From: Boswellia sacra
Lineage: Eukaryota; Streptophyta; Magnoliopsida; Sapindales; Burseraceae
NCBI GenBank assembly: GCA_013180625.2
Contig: SNVD02015884.1
Span: 868,001 to 932,000 of the forward strand
Length of the DNA stretch: 64,000 nucleotides
Reading direction: 5' to 3'
The notes beneath the pieces are model-generated. The model had not been told where the DNA came from, ran no database searches, and was given only the letters and a program-made list of their open reading frames with translations. Positions 11,099-23,583 of the stretch are shown one piece after another. The first letter of the stretch is position 1, and every line of letters starts with the position of its first letter. The translations under genes and the position numbers were made by a program.

Positions 11099-13334
11099 CT
11101 TAATATAATGTCTTGAACGCAAGGTTTTGCATCTGTTCTGTATACAAAGATAAAAGCATTTCTTATTATCTAAAACAAAATATGTATTGTAAATTATTGA
11201 AAGGGATCTGTCCTGGAAATTCAAGAGTAGGTATTGTTTGCATAAGTGATTTTCTTTTACCATGTAAGTGATGTTTACTGAAAACATAAAATAATAATGT
11301 TGAAGGAAACTTTATCGCAAAGTGGGTCACTGAAACTGACCCAGTGCTAAATGGAAGAGTCCCACATGGAAGCGCAGGCCAAAGAGGTAGGTAAGAGTCA
11401 TCAGGGTAAGCATTAAGGACTTTCTCTCAGGACAGACAACCCCACGAATCTTGTTTAATACCTAAGCACATGACATCCACGTGTTGCTTTGCTGGCTGTC
11501 ACCACACATTCTCATTATTGCCAATCCTCATCCATCTCGCTTAACCAATCACGTAATTATGAGTTTATTTTCCTCATTTTTCTGTATCTTTTTATTCTCT
11601 TCTTGTGGTTGTGGGCATCATGTGTTCTCTGTGTTTGTAGGGTCATTACAGAAACAGCCTAACTGATTAATACGATGAGTGCCGTCTGATTACACCAGAT
11701 AATAAGCAAGAGGAAAGAAGATCAATAAATAAGTGTTGGGCATGTGTTTGCTCAATCATTTTATTTGTTTTATAGTTTGTATTATACGAAGCATATTGTT
11801 TTCCTCGTTGCCTCTCCTCACTACTATTTAGAGCATGGAATTGATAGCTTAAACATTGTTTGTTGCAATTGGTTGAATAAGCGAAAACAAAACATATGGA
11901 TAAGGCTTAGTTGGGTATTGGTATTTGGTATGGGGAATGAAAGAAGATAGCACGCACAAGTACTAATTTTTTTTATTGGAACAAGATCACACAATCAATC
12001 CAACCCTTTTAAGAGAGTTCAACATCAACAAGAGGACAGGGTTGGACTAGGCGCAGGGAGAGTCAGAAAGGGTAAAAAAGTGGGTGAAATGCATACACAA
12101 ACTGATAATTATCACAAGTGGGTTGTTCATGAAAAATACTTGTGTGCCGGTCAATCATCATCTTTTAACTCTTACCAGCCACTTGATGATTAATGGGCTG
12201 GGAGAGAAAGGGTAGATAGAGGCAAGAAGGGTCCTTGTAATTGGATGAAGATAACAACAAAAAGGGTAAATCATATCAAACTCTCCAAATCCAATCCATC
12301 CTCTAACTCTCTCTAATCCTTTGTTGCCTAAACTTGCACCACAAGGTTGGAGAAAAGAAAGCAAAAGTGGAAGGTGAACCAAAGCCCACACACAACCACA
12401 ACCACACTCAATAATCTTTTCCTATTCGTGCCTTTTTTTTTCATCATCTTGCCTTCAACCCAACCTCCAACGCTTCTAGAAACTCTCTCTCTCTCTCTCT
12501 CTCTCTCATGCATGATATTGTACCAATAGAATAAAGAACCACAACTACCATGTCCATACTTGTACAAAAGAATAGCCAATCCACTTGTTTACTACATTTT
12601 CTTCTCCAATTGCCCACTACAACTAACTATCTAAAATAAAATAATCCAATCTCATCATCTCCCAAAACCTGAAGTTAGCTTCTAAAATTAATCATTAGTC
12701 TTCTTATTTATAATTTAATTAATTACCTATCTCACTGAACACTAAGTAGTGTAGTGTAAAAAGATTGTGAAAATTTAAATCTCTCAATAATTAATGTCAG
12801 CTTTTCATATGCAACAACAAATATATTAGCTAGCTAGCAGAGGGTGGACCCTTGTGAGAAACCCAGTAAGTACCCCACAAGTGTTAGTTCCAACAACATG
12901 ACACAATAATAATAATAATAATATTGGTTTTTCTTCATGTAATCTGGTACATGTTTTAAAATTTTTAAGTGAGGTGGGGTGGGGGGAGGGAAACAGATTT
13001 AGATTTTGAGAGGTAACTAAAATCATTAATCTCCCAAAGTTGTCAAGAGATTTAGATTAGACAAAAGATTTTTAAAAAAAAAGCAAGTTAAGATCACAAT
13101 TCATACATTGTCTTGCCTATACTTTATAATACCTTACTTTACACCTACCTGGAGGTTACCTACAGTTAATGTCACTTTAACTTATTATATGCTTGATATG
13201 CTAATATCATCAAGAGAGGCCACCACCAGCCACTCCCTCAAACCTGTCTCACCAACTCACATCTAGAAGCAATTAGGGTCACTTGCTCTCTCTCTCTCTC
13301 TCTTTCTCTCTCCCTCTCTCTAATAGTCAACAGC

Positions 13335-13343
13335 CTATATAAC
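13335..13343 (+). promoter_or_regulatory. TATA box of the MYB gene
   Basis: CTATATAAC follows a CT-rich tract (13284-13320), itself a common plant core-promoter feature, and lies about 230 bases before the ATG at 13570. Transcription would start near 13370, giving a leader of about 200 bases. Confidence 0.6.
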
Positions 13344-13468
13344 TACTCCTCAAGTTCTCACAAGGGCCGGCCTTAATGTTCCAGCAACAAAGAAAACAAA
13401 ACAACAAACCCTTCACTGCATTTTTCCATCAACACTGCTACTGCTTCCAGAAATAAAAAAGAAAACAA

Positions 13469-13500
13469 GTGTTTAAAAAAAAAAAATTTTTTTTAAACAC
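13469..13500 (+). repeat. Perfect hairpin in the MYB 5' leader
   Basis: GTGTTT followed by twelve A, eight T and AAACAC: a perfect 14-bp stem with a four-A loop. It lies about 70 bases before the MYB start codon, inside the predicted 5' UTR. It could slow scanning ribosomes or be a replication-slippage product; which is not known. Confidence 0.8.
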
Positions 13501-13569
13501 CCACTATAGCTATACCGCTTCTACTTGTTTATAGGTTGTGTGATTCTACTATTGATCTCTCTTTTTCAA

Positions 13570-14468
13570 ATGGGGAGGTCTCCTTGCTGTGAAAAGGCTC
13601 ACACAAACAAAGGTGCATGGACCAAAGAAGAAGATGATCGCCTTATTGCATACATCAGAGCTCATGGGGAAGGCTGCTGGCGCTCACTTCCCAAAGCTGC
13701 TGGACTTCTTCGGTGTGGGAAAAGTTGCAGACTCCGATGGATCAACTACTTGAGGCCTGACCTTAAACGTGGCAATTTCACTGAAGAAGAGGATGAGCTT
13801 ATCATTAAACTGCATAGCCTCCTTGGTAACAAGTAAGTGTGTTGTTGTTGCCATTCCATTCCATTCCATTACATATATACCTTCAAAAAGTTTCATTTTT
13901 TATGGGAAATTTTCAATTTTTTTTTTTTTACAGGTGGTCACTTATTGCTGGGAGATTACCAGGAAGAACAGATAATGAGATAAAAAACTACTGGAACACA
14001 CATATAAGGAGGAAGCTGTTGAACAGAGGTATTGATCCTGCAACTCACAGACCACTCCATGAGCCTGCTCAAGATATGACAACGACACCAACAACAACAG
14101 CAGCAACAGCAACAACAACAATATCTTTCACTGCAGCTGCTGCTAAAGAAGATCTAAAAGAGAAGAAAACTACAACTGGGTTCATCTGCAAAGAGGAGTC
14201 AATACATCTTCAAGTTCAAGAGAGATGTCCTGACTTGAACCTGGAGCTCAGAATTTCTCCTCCATCACAAATTAACCAACCTTCTGAGCCATTGAAAACC
14301 GGCGGAAGATCGTCAAGTCTTTGCTTCGCTTGCAGTTTGGGGTTACAAAATAGTAAAGATTGCAGTTGCACAAGCATTGGTAGCAGTAGCACCAGCAACA
14401 CTTGTTATGACTTCTTAGGCTTGAAAGCTGGTGCTGTCTTGGATTACAGAAGCTTGGAGATGAAATAA
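13570..14468 (+). CDS. MYB4-like: R2R3-MYB transcription repressor, subgroup 4 (MYB4-like)
   Basis: Two exons, 13570-13832 and 13934-14468, split in the codon for Lys before [15 protein letters not shown]; the product has 265 residues. The R2 repeat (about residues 14-61) and R3 repeat (67-112) carry the regular Trp spacing of plant MYB DNA-binding domains. R3 contains the bHLH-interaction signature ([20 protein letters not shown] fits the spacing rule). After the domain come the subgroup 4 marks: the EAR-type repression motif LNLELRI, a zinc-finger-like C-x2-C-x9-C-x-C cluster ([16 protein letters not shown]), and the C-terminal YDFLGLK...LDYRSLEMK block. Members of this group (AtMYB3, 4, 7, 32; EgMYB1) repress phenylpropanoid genes such as C4H and 4CL. 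The start at 13570 is chosen because [18 protein letters not shown] is the invariant N-terminus; an upstream in-frame ATG at 13525 lies in the leader. A Thr-rich, microsatellite-like run (ACA/ACC codons) follows the domain. Confidence 0.96.
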
Positions 14469-16094
14469 ACAAACAAAACACTGAACTGGGTTTGAGTTTT
14501 AAATTGTAGCCGATCAGAATTTAATGGAGAGAGAATGAAATGAATGAGATTAATATAATTAGTTTCATATCTCTCCAATTTTTTCTCTTGTTTTCTCACT
14601 TTAATCCTCTAATTTGTATGTTTAAGATTATGATTAGTGCATGGTAGTATAATATACTAGTACAGGAGATCTTATTGGGGAACATTTTCCATCTATATTT
14701 GGAATATAATTATATATGTTTCTTTTGTTATTCAATATTTAATTATTATTTATTCTTCATCTGAGTGTGGGAAAGTCTTTTTCCACCTTGGTTTTTCCCA
14801 CTCTTTTCCAAGATAAACTGATAAAAGTTTGAGTTTGTCAGATATCCACCCACCAGAACTTCAAAAAGGGTCACGTTATGATTGTTTTTTCGGTACTACC
14901 AAGCAGGTGTAGATAGGGTAAGAGTTTGATTAACAATGCAGTTTTGGCTTTCTATCTTAGTTGTATTTTAGATATTCATCTCATTCTCTTCTATACTCTA
15001 TGATCAAAACCAAACACAAATATATATAAACATATGTACTTGCATATAACCATTTGTATGAACATTTTAAACCAAAGTCTTATGACCCTCCAAATTTCTA
15101 TCTTTTTTTAAGAAGAAAATGAAATAAAAAGAAAAAAGATGATGAGTCCATGGCATAGTTGATCATTTCTCTCCCATGTTTCATGCCTAGTTTTAGATTC
15201 TTTAAATGGGTAATTTGTCTTCTATAGAAAAAGTGTTTGTATTTTCAATTGTCAGTAGAATAATGGATAAGTTGTGAGAGGAGGAGAAATGATCAAGAGA
15301 ATGGAGTGGTGGGTAGCCTATCTCTTCCACCATATCAATATCAATAAAAGCATAAAACAATAAAATACAAGAATATAATTATTATTGTTATTATTATTAT
15401 TATGGTATTATAGAAATCATGAATAAACTAACTGGCCATAGTACCGTCCTTCTACCAACCTAACATTAATTATCTAGGCCATGAGCCAACCAACCACTCA
15501 ATCAATTTTAGAAACCCTAACTAGGTTTTTATTGCTTTGATTCTTCCAAGGCAAAGATGGATGAGGAAGGATGGTAGTAACACCTTTTTGTTGTTCAAAA
15601 CGTTTGGATTAGGTTTTGCTTTTGCTATACCAACTTGATGGTCGATGCTCTCATTAATGATCAATTTGGTAACACCAACAAAACTATAATTTTGCAATAA
15701 ATATGTCATTATGCTCTTTATCTTCTCACTTCCCACCGCGTTTAATTATAACCCATTTAGGAGTGTTTTTCAAACACTACAAAACATCTTTTATATTGCC
15801 CAAAAACGTTTTACATCACTTGGTTCATCATTGAAATGAAATGTTCCCATAGAAAATCTTTTGATGGATTGGAAAAGATAAGAGTTTGCGGCCTCAAGCG
15901 TCATGTTGATAGCAAGAGTTGAACTCTTTTTTAATGATCACAAATTAAAATATAAGATAAAAACAATGAAATGGAAACTCAATTGTTCGAAAACTTGCCA
16001 TTGGGCAAGTTGTATAAAGATTCAATGGATATGGAGGCGAGCTGTAATTAAATATTGTTGACTTGATGTTAACCCAATCTACTTATTATAAGTG

Positions 16095-16125
<31 letters not shown>

Positions 16126-17646
16126 TTCACTAATCAACTTGTTCTAGAAACAATATAACATTGTATACTAAAGTTCATGGTATCTAACAAACTTACTTTG
16201 CTTAGGTTAGGTATCAATAATTTTTATTAACTTGGATTCTCTATACAGGCAAAAAGTGCTACCACCACACCTACAAATAGACCTTCCTATTATGCTACAT
16301 TGGTAGTCTTAGGGCACACCATAACTTGTATATAATAATACATGTTCACCTCTTAAAGACTGTGTAGATTCACTTAAAATTGTTTATTTAATATTTTTTA
16401 CATAGTTTTGAATAAAATTTATAATTTTCGAGAAAATTTACACAATCTTGAAGAGAATTTACACAATTTTTTATAGTTTAATGTAAGATGTGTTTTTAGA
16501 TCATACGTTAAGACTACTCACATTATATAATGAAAATTTGTTACGTATGCTGATTAGAGTTAAAAAAGATTTTGTCTTTCTGTATAGAAGTTAAGATTGG
16601 TGTCAAAGGTTGCCCTTAAAAAAGTAATAAAGAGTATGAGAAGGGTGGTTTTGTGAACACAATTTATTAGGAAATTGAAAGTGATAGATTATTATCTAAC
16701 TTACCAACATAATGCAATTAGGAGATTTGGGTTAGAGTGGTTTTGTGATCTATAAGTTTGGATTGACAGATAATAAGATTGGATGGGAAGAAGTTAGACC
16801 AAAATCCAAATAAATTGCTAACAACCAGCATTAAATCATGGTCATGTCACTGGGGTCCGGCATGTACAAGACCTCTCACTAAATTTTGGCATCCTCCTTG
16901 AACCACCGGATGATGAGGATGATGAAAATATATAATAAACATTAATGGATGTTATACCAACTTCATATTAAAAGAATTTTAGAGTGATGAGTGTAGAATT
17001 GATAAAAGAAGTTAGGAGTATTATATATAATAATATGTAGTTTGATTAGAATGGTGACCCAAAGAATGGAAGACAAGAGAAGAAAAAAACCCTTTAAAGC
17101 AATATAAAAGGTGAGCAGATGGGGAAGAGCAAAAGCAAAAGGACATGAGTTGTAGCTACATTGAAACAAAGATCCAAAAAACAATGGACATTTCCCATAT
17201 GGAAAAGCTAGTCACTTTTCAACATTTCACCTTCTCTTTTTTTTTTTCTTTTTTTTTTCTTTTTCAAAGGTGTTAGGTAGAGACATTAGAAGCTTCCTCC
17301 GATATTTTTTTTCTGTTTTCCCAAGAAAAAAAAATATATACATACAACAAGGCTCTTTAGTATATATTAAATTATTGCTTCAATCCCCTCTTGTCCCTCT
17401 TGTTGCATCCTTGGGATAAGTCTATTTCCTTCTATACACCTTTAATAGTTTCAACTCTCACCAACATAAAATCACATGCAAGATCCTTCAAGTGGGCCCT
17501 CTCTGTTTTCTTCTCCATCCATATCTTACCTAAATTACCCATAAAGCTTCTATTAATTATTAATCAATGCCTTTGTATTATTGATTTAACGAATAATATT
17601 ATATAAGTAATCTTAATTAATTAATGTGTATCCCAATGGCATATAA

Positions 17647-17812
17647 GTAACGCTATATTTGTACAATTCGTATAAAATTGATGTACTATTACTCATTTAA
17701 TGTCACATTATTTATTAATAATTATTATATTGACTATCTTATATTTATTTTTTGATTTACTTGATGTTACATCAATACTTTGTATACAAATTTTATAAAT
17801 ATAACATTTCAC
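17647..17812. mobile_element. MITE, family 1 copy B
   Basis: The left end GTAACGCTATATTTGTACAA and the right end read backwards (AATGTTATATTTATAAAATT) are imperfect inverted repeats continuing into matching TTGATGTAAC-type segments. About 165 bases, AT-rich, non-coding. Confidence 0.55.
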
Positions 17813-18807
17813 AATTACGCGTATTAACACCTTAAAGATCGCATAGTATCCATTGAAAATTATATTCGATGATTGAAATTTTTACTAAAATAAGTACTTT
17901 ATGAATTAAAAATATTAAATGAAGTGATAAAATAACATTATAATTTAATCATACAACCTGATTTGATATAACCTTTTATAACGAGTTGTCCTACACTTCC
18001 AAATAATTGCTATAAACTTATTCATACCAATCTATATGCCATTAATGTATTCTTGTCACTTCATCGATTTTTATTAATGTTATTAATTTTTACGTTCACT
18101 TCTCTAATCATTCCGTGCCTTATGACAAGTTTGTATAAACAAAAAAAAAAATTGTAAAAAATGTTACTATTCTTTTACAATAGAAGATTGATTAATTAAT
18201 TAATGCAATTGATAAGAGTCATAAATGGTTTAATTAGTTATTTACATATTGTAAAGTAAATGAATTATAATCATCCACTTACTTAACTAAGGGAAATTAA
18301 TGCTACTTCACTTTTCTATTCAGTAATGAATAAAATTTCACATGTGGATTTGGATTGGACATGAAGAGGCAATTGATGCTCATGCTTCATAAAGATGGTG
18401 CCACTTCATAAAAGTAGGTTCACCTTCCTTTCATTTCTTTGGCACTAACCATAAAACTCAAAACAACTTGGACTCATTGAATTGAAGTTACAATTCCTTC
18501 CTCATCTTACATTTTTTTTCTTTTTTACCCTTTTTTAACTAAAAATTATACCATTCAAAAGCTATTTCAAAATTGCTTCACCTCAAAGTTTACACTTTTA
18601 AGCATGAGCTCAATTACATTACTTAATCTTAAATACGATATTTCGTATCTATACATAGACCATGTCTCACAAATTTTTTAAGAATCATATACAGGTAAGT
18701 CACGCGTAGTATTCTTTTAATTATTTTTAATTTTTGTTGACTGCTCAAATTGTTAAAATCCAATACGTTTTGTTTTTTAATTTCAATTATTTCATAAATT
18801 TATGTAT

Positions 18808-18970
18808 GTATTTTGAGCGTTTGTTTTCAAAATTTAATACGAATATGTGGTTGATTTTAATTTTTTAATTTTTTAATTAAAAAATGATATATAATAAATA
18901 TTAATTTAAATATATTAGTAAAAGTGTATTTTCTAAAAATAGTTTTTGAAATACATAAACAAACAAACAA
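18808..18970. mobile_element. MITE, family 2 copy A
   Basis: The element begins TATTTTGAGCGTTTGTTTTC and ends in a run that reads backwards as GTTTGTTTATGTATTTCAAA. It contains the core words GGTTGATTTTAATTTTT and AAAAATGATAT...AATAAATATTAATTTAAATATATT. Similar copies occur near 26727 and 55841. Confidence 0.45.
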
Positions 18971-20297
18971 ACCATGAAAATTTGGAAGGTAGGGCATGGA
19001 TGTAAATTGTGAAAATTGAAAGGGCAAATAGTTAGAGACGGTAAACGTCAATTTCCCACACGCTACCAACTCCACTCTTTTTGGGCGGTAGTTGGCAGCC
19101 GTCGGACTCCGACGTAGGCTTCATGTGCGCGGTTGCGGCGGCCCCACCGCCTGTCACTCTCTCAGTCTCATTCTCAATGCGAAACCCCCCATCGGGCCCC
19201 ACCCCCCTCCTTCTATAATTCAGATCCAAGCCTCTTTCTTATCTTCAACTACAAGCACACCCTTTTTCCCTAATTTTAATTTTAATTTTTTATTATATAT
19301 TCTTTGTATCCATAAATAATTATGTTAATTTATAACTTAAAATATATTTGAATGAGAAATATCATATGCATAATCATGTTGTAAATCTTCGCACAATCTG
19401 AGATGACATATATTAAATTTGTGGAGTGAATAAAACATAATAATAAATTACACATTTTTAAAAAATAAAATAGAAATTACTAAATTAATCACTACGTGAT
19501 ATGTTACCTTTTGTATAATTTGATTATATATATAAAATAATTATGTTTAAATGAGTGCGGATTTTTTTAATTAATTTTTGACTTAAAATCTCATCTTATC
19601 TAATCCAATTAAAGGAGTTTGACAACATTAAATGAATCATTCTCTAGACTCTTCTTAAGCTTTTTAATATGATAATAGCATAAAGATTTTAATAGATCAT
19701 ATTCTTGCAATATGTTTAGTCTATTAGATTAAATGAGAAGAATGATTTAAAATTAAAGTTAAAATTATAAATGAAATATTTATGTAAAAAGTGTTTTTTT
19801 AAACTACTTTATAATAAAGCGCTTTTATGAAAAAATAGCACTTTCTTGCTTTTCCAATTACACAAGAATTATCTTTTAGAAAAATATCTAGCAAGTGATG
19901 TTTCTCATCTCTAATGCAAGTCAAGCAAATGGGTAAGTGATGATCCATTATGTCAAGACAATAATGCAAAGCAAGTGAAGCACATGGCTGCCCTATCAAA
20001 TCAACTCTTTCCCTCGTAACATAATAATAATATTCTTAATTTGTGTTCTAAAAATACATATTAAACATTTAAAAATTATATAGATTTATTCAAAATTTAT
20101 AAATTTAATAATTTTTTTTATAAAACGTTTTAGAGAATTCATAATTTTCAAAGGAATATATAAAATTTTAAAAAAAATTTGTATAATTTTTTAGAACTTA
20201 ATGTATATCTTTAAGGATACGTTATTATTAATAATAATTTTTATTATTGCCAATGTAAAGAAGCTTTCACTTTCTCACATCTTTTACCTCTCTCTCC

Positions 20298-20300
<3 letters not shown>

Positions 20301-20336
<36 letters not shown>
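20301..20336. repeat. (TA)n microsatellite
   Basis: About 18 uninterrupted TA units followed by an AAAGAGAGGG purine stretch. It can form a self-paired hairpin; no other feature is attached. Confidence 0.9.
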
Positions 20337-20341
<5 letters not shown>

Positions 20342-23300
20342 GAGGGAAGGAGAACTGGAGAAGATGGAGATGGGTGCACAAGATACACATTGGCTCAAGA
20401 TAGCAAAAGTCTAGCTGGTAGGAAAAGTTAACAGAGTTTGGTGAGATATACATGCAAAAATAGTTAATAATAATTGGAAAAGAAAAAAAGAGGAAGGCAA
20501 AGAAGAGAAGATAAGCACAAACATTAATGGCAATGGATATCAGAGAGCAGAGTGTGTGGCTGTGATGTAGCAAACCTCATATGGTTAGGTGGTGCTGGTC
20601 GCTTGATTGAGTGTGATGGATCCCAAAGTCCCTCACCAAATCAGTCAACCATCCCTGTCTCTTTCGCTTTTGTTTCTTTTCATTTCATAAGCTTTTTTAT
20701 TTTTTTTTCCCAACATATGCATCCCATTATTTATTTCATTATGTAACCTTCCTGCTCTTTTGTCTTAATATTTTACCAAAAATAGGCTCAAATTCATCCA
20801 TTCTTTCTTAGACATTTTCGAAAGTGATAAAAAAGCTTATCAAATCATTTATAAATGGATAAAAATAACATTATATAACAAATAGCTTCACAATCCTATT
20901 AATAAATTGTGTTGTCGAGAAAATCAATCGTAAGTTATCTTACGTAGAGTCGATTAATTATAAGATGTCACATCAATACGTCTAGAAAACATTTTAAAAT
21001 TTGGTGATGATTTTATCAAATCATTTTGATCTTTCTATTCGCAAATGACTTAACATAATTCATTAAGACGAATATCCTTTAAATCTTTTGAAAATATTAA
21101 GAAGAAATCTGTGAATCTCGTTTTTCGAATAAAATTAAAACAAAGTACAAGAAACTTAGAGAAATTAACGATATGAATTATTTACTCTATAAAAATAGAT
21201 GTTAGATTATAAAAATTTATTGGATTTGGATATAGGTAACGTGAAAAATCAGTTTGAAATAAAATTATTGCCCAGGTCGACCCTGCTGTTGTATCACAGA
21301 CATTTTGCTTTTTTTTTTTTTCTTCTCTTCATTCATATATCTCCCCACCTGCCCAACATCTTCCAGCATTATCTTTTAATTTAATCGATCCATTAAAATC
21401 TTGTAGGTGTTACTATTGCAAACAACGACACTGCAAGTCTAGAAGATAAATACGTAGAAATAGAGATAGAGCTAGCTAGAGAGCATTTGAATTGATCCAA
21501 TTAGGTAAGTGATTTCATATGGGGAATTATGAGCTTGGCTCCACTTCTGTTTATGAAGATGACAACCATTGATATCGAATCTAAACCGTTTCTTGGTATG
21601 CTTTACCATTTGATCGATCAAATCATCAATTACGAGTCAACTTGAGTGAGAAATTGTGTTACAAGTTGTGGGCACTCACCCCATAACTTTTTTTTCAATA
21701 AAAAAAAAATTATCATACCCATTAGACTTTGTGATACATCAGAAGGAAACGAAGGATATATAATCGATAACTTGTTGATTTTAAGAATACTTGAGAATCA
21801 GATACAAATCAATAATCCGTATTCGAGAACCCCTCAAAATTCTTCCATGAATGCCAATAATGGTGAGAAAAAAAATCTCACAAAATAGTCTATTAATAAA
21901 TCTCAACAACTTAAGTAGGATGGCTATAGAATGACTTATTTATAGCAAATCTAAGATGAGATAGGTTAGAAATAAAATAAAGATAAAATCCTGTACAAAA
22001 CAAGAATTTTTATTACTCTTGTATTTGATTTGATCACTGCAACACTTGGCATGGCATGGCGTGAGGTTACTATTTGTGGTCCAAATGGGTTGAAAGAATG
22101 AACATTTTGATGACAACAGCATGGGATATTTTGTAGACTTTTCTTCTGTTTGTCGCAGCAAAGCACAGTAACAAAATCATGACGAGATATGTAAAACAAA
22201 ACAGTTCTGTTTTGAAAGTTTTGAGCTAATCCTAAGCCTAATCCTGAAAGATCAATTTTTTTTTAATAAATTTGAATGGTAAATTAGTAATGTAAAATGA
22301 ATGGTGCAAGGAAAGGAAAATGATTAGATTTCACTAAAGTCAAGTACTCTAATTATGCTTTAGCTGCTTCAAAGAATGTCGTCTGATAGTCCTTAATTAC
22401 GAGCTTAGCTTGCTATGCCAAAATTTCCCAACTCCCATCTGCCCCAACACATTCCATTGCTTTTTCAACTTTATCTATACCATACCATCAATGAAATGTG
22501 CAATCATGCAAGGAACTTGTAAGGTAATAATGATTAACGAGGGGAAGTATTTCAACAAATCAAATAAATATTTGGGTGGAAAAAGTAGGCTCAATATACT
22601 CACTTTATGAGAGCAGAGCAGAGCAGTTGAAGGAATTCAATACCATCCATTGTTTTACTTTCAGAGGCAGCACAGCGGCCACTGCTGAATTGAACCCCAT
22701 CTCAAATTCTGTCAAACACCCTTTTATTACTTTCAGATTGGAATATTAAATTCTCTTTCTTCCGCTGATTAGGCTTCCACATTCCTCATTTTTAATGCCA
22801 TGAAACAGAAATTAGACTTTTGTTTCTTTCTTTAGTTAAAGCTTGTGTTTCGGGCACAAAACATGATGTTTTTCTTCGTCTCAGAATCATATGGTTATCT
22901 TGTCAGTATCTAGAATGAGTCTAGAAAAAAGACATGCACGAAATACTTTTTGTTCATGCAATTTTGAGGCGTCCAAAGCTAGAGCCTGAAACTCATTTTG
23001 CATCTGCAGAGCTTTTTTGGGGTCATTAGCAAATTTGCCATCATTGCTAATGGTTCTAGAATGCTACCTAATTGCCAGGTCTAAGTGTACTGGCGATTCG
23101 CTTCATGACTAAATTCAAGTGTCGTTACCGTGTTAGGTTGGAATTGAAAGTCGTCTGGTCATGAGTTTCTAAGGAAAAACTGTGTGCTCCATCTGCTCGC
23201 TTTCTGATATTACTAGAAAGGACAAGTTTCCATTTGGAAAGTTTTCCCAAATTGCTTTTTTCTAGAATCTATACCTAATTCACATGACTCAATAGCGAAA

Positions 23301-23583
23301 TTTCAATAGTTCTACTCATGTTAACCTTTCAATCATTTTCATGATCTTGCTACGTAAGTAAACCTTAGATTCTGTGATATTTTTCTGGTTTAAAATGAAA
23401 AAAAAATGTTTAACCATTTTTTTTTCTAACATAGGTAAGTACCATCAGCAAAACAATCCTGTGCCCACTTAGAAATAACCTTTTGAATGTGGCGAATTGG
23501 AACAAGTCTAACATTCCAATTGCCAATAAATCACTAATTAGCATTCCGAGACGGAGGAATATTGTGTTTTTGCCTCGATCACA

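Larger units (their letters stand above)
10392..13569. other. Spacer and MYB upstream region
   Basis: The first 300 bases are the likely APX3 3' UTR. A MITE lies near 10903-11098. A pair TGGGTCA/TGACCCA with a seven-base gap sits near 11323-11343. A G-box type CCACGTGT occurs near 11478. From about 12000 the DNA has many CT tracts (12484-12510, 13284-13320) and an ATA tract near 12907, typical of plant promoter and leader DNA. No other gene is seen. Confidence 0.5.
14469..23583. other. Gene-poor 9-kb spacer
   Basis: No convincing protein gene was found. Contents: probable MYB 3' UTR to about 14700; (TA)n tracts at about 16098-16127 and 20301-20336; one copy each of MITE families 1 (17647-17812) and 2 (18808-18970); a GC-rich patch at 19040-19220 that stands out from the AT-rich surroundings; and CT/GA-rich DNA around 20270-20700 that looks transcribed-leader-like but has no supported open frame. 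The last few hundred bases before 23584 include the proteasome gene's 3' UTR. Small RNA genes cannot be excluded by eye; I found no known microRNA core sequence. Confidence 0.45.

Noticed and set aside
20244..20573. 109-codon minus-strand frame ending in a Tyr/Ile repeat
   Set aside because: The repeat is just the (TA)n microsatellite translated, and the rest shows no conserved features.
20565..20640. TGATTGAG word resembling the start of miR171, and TGGAGAAGATGG resembling miR164
   Set aside because: Only short prefixes match and no complementary arm is found nearby, so no microRNA precursor is supported.
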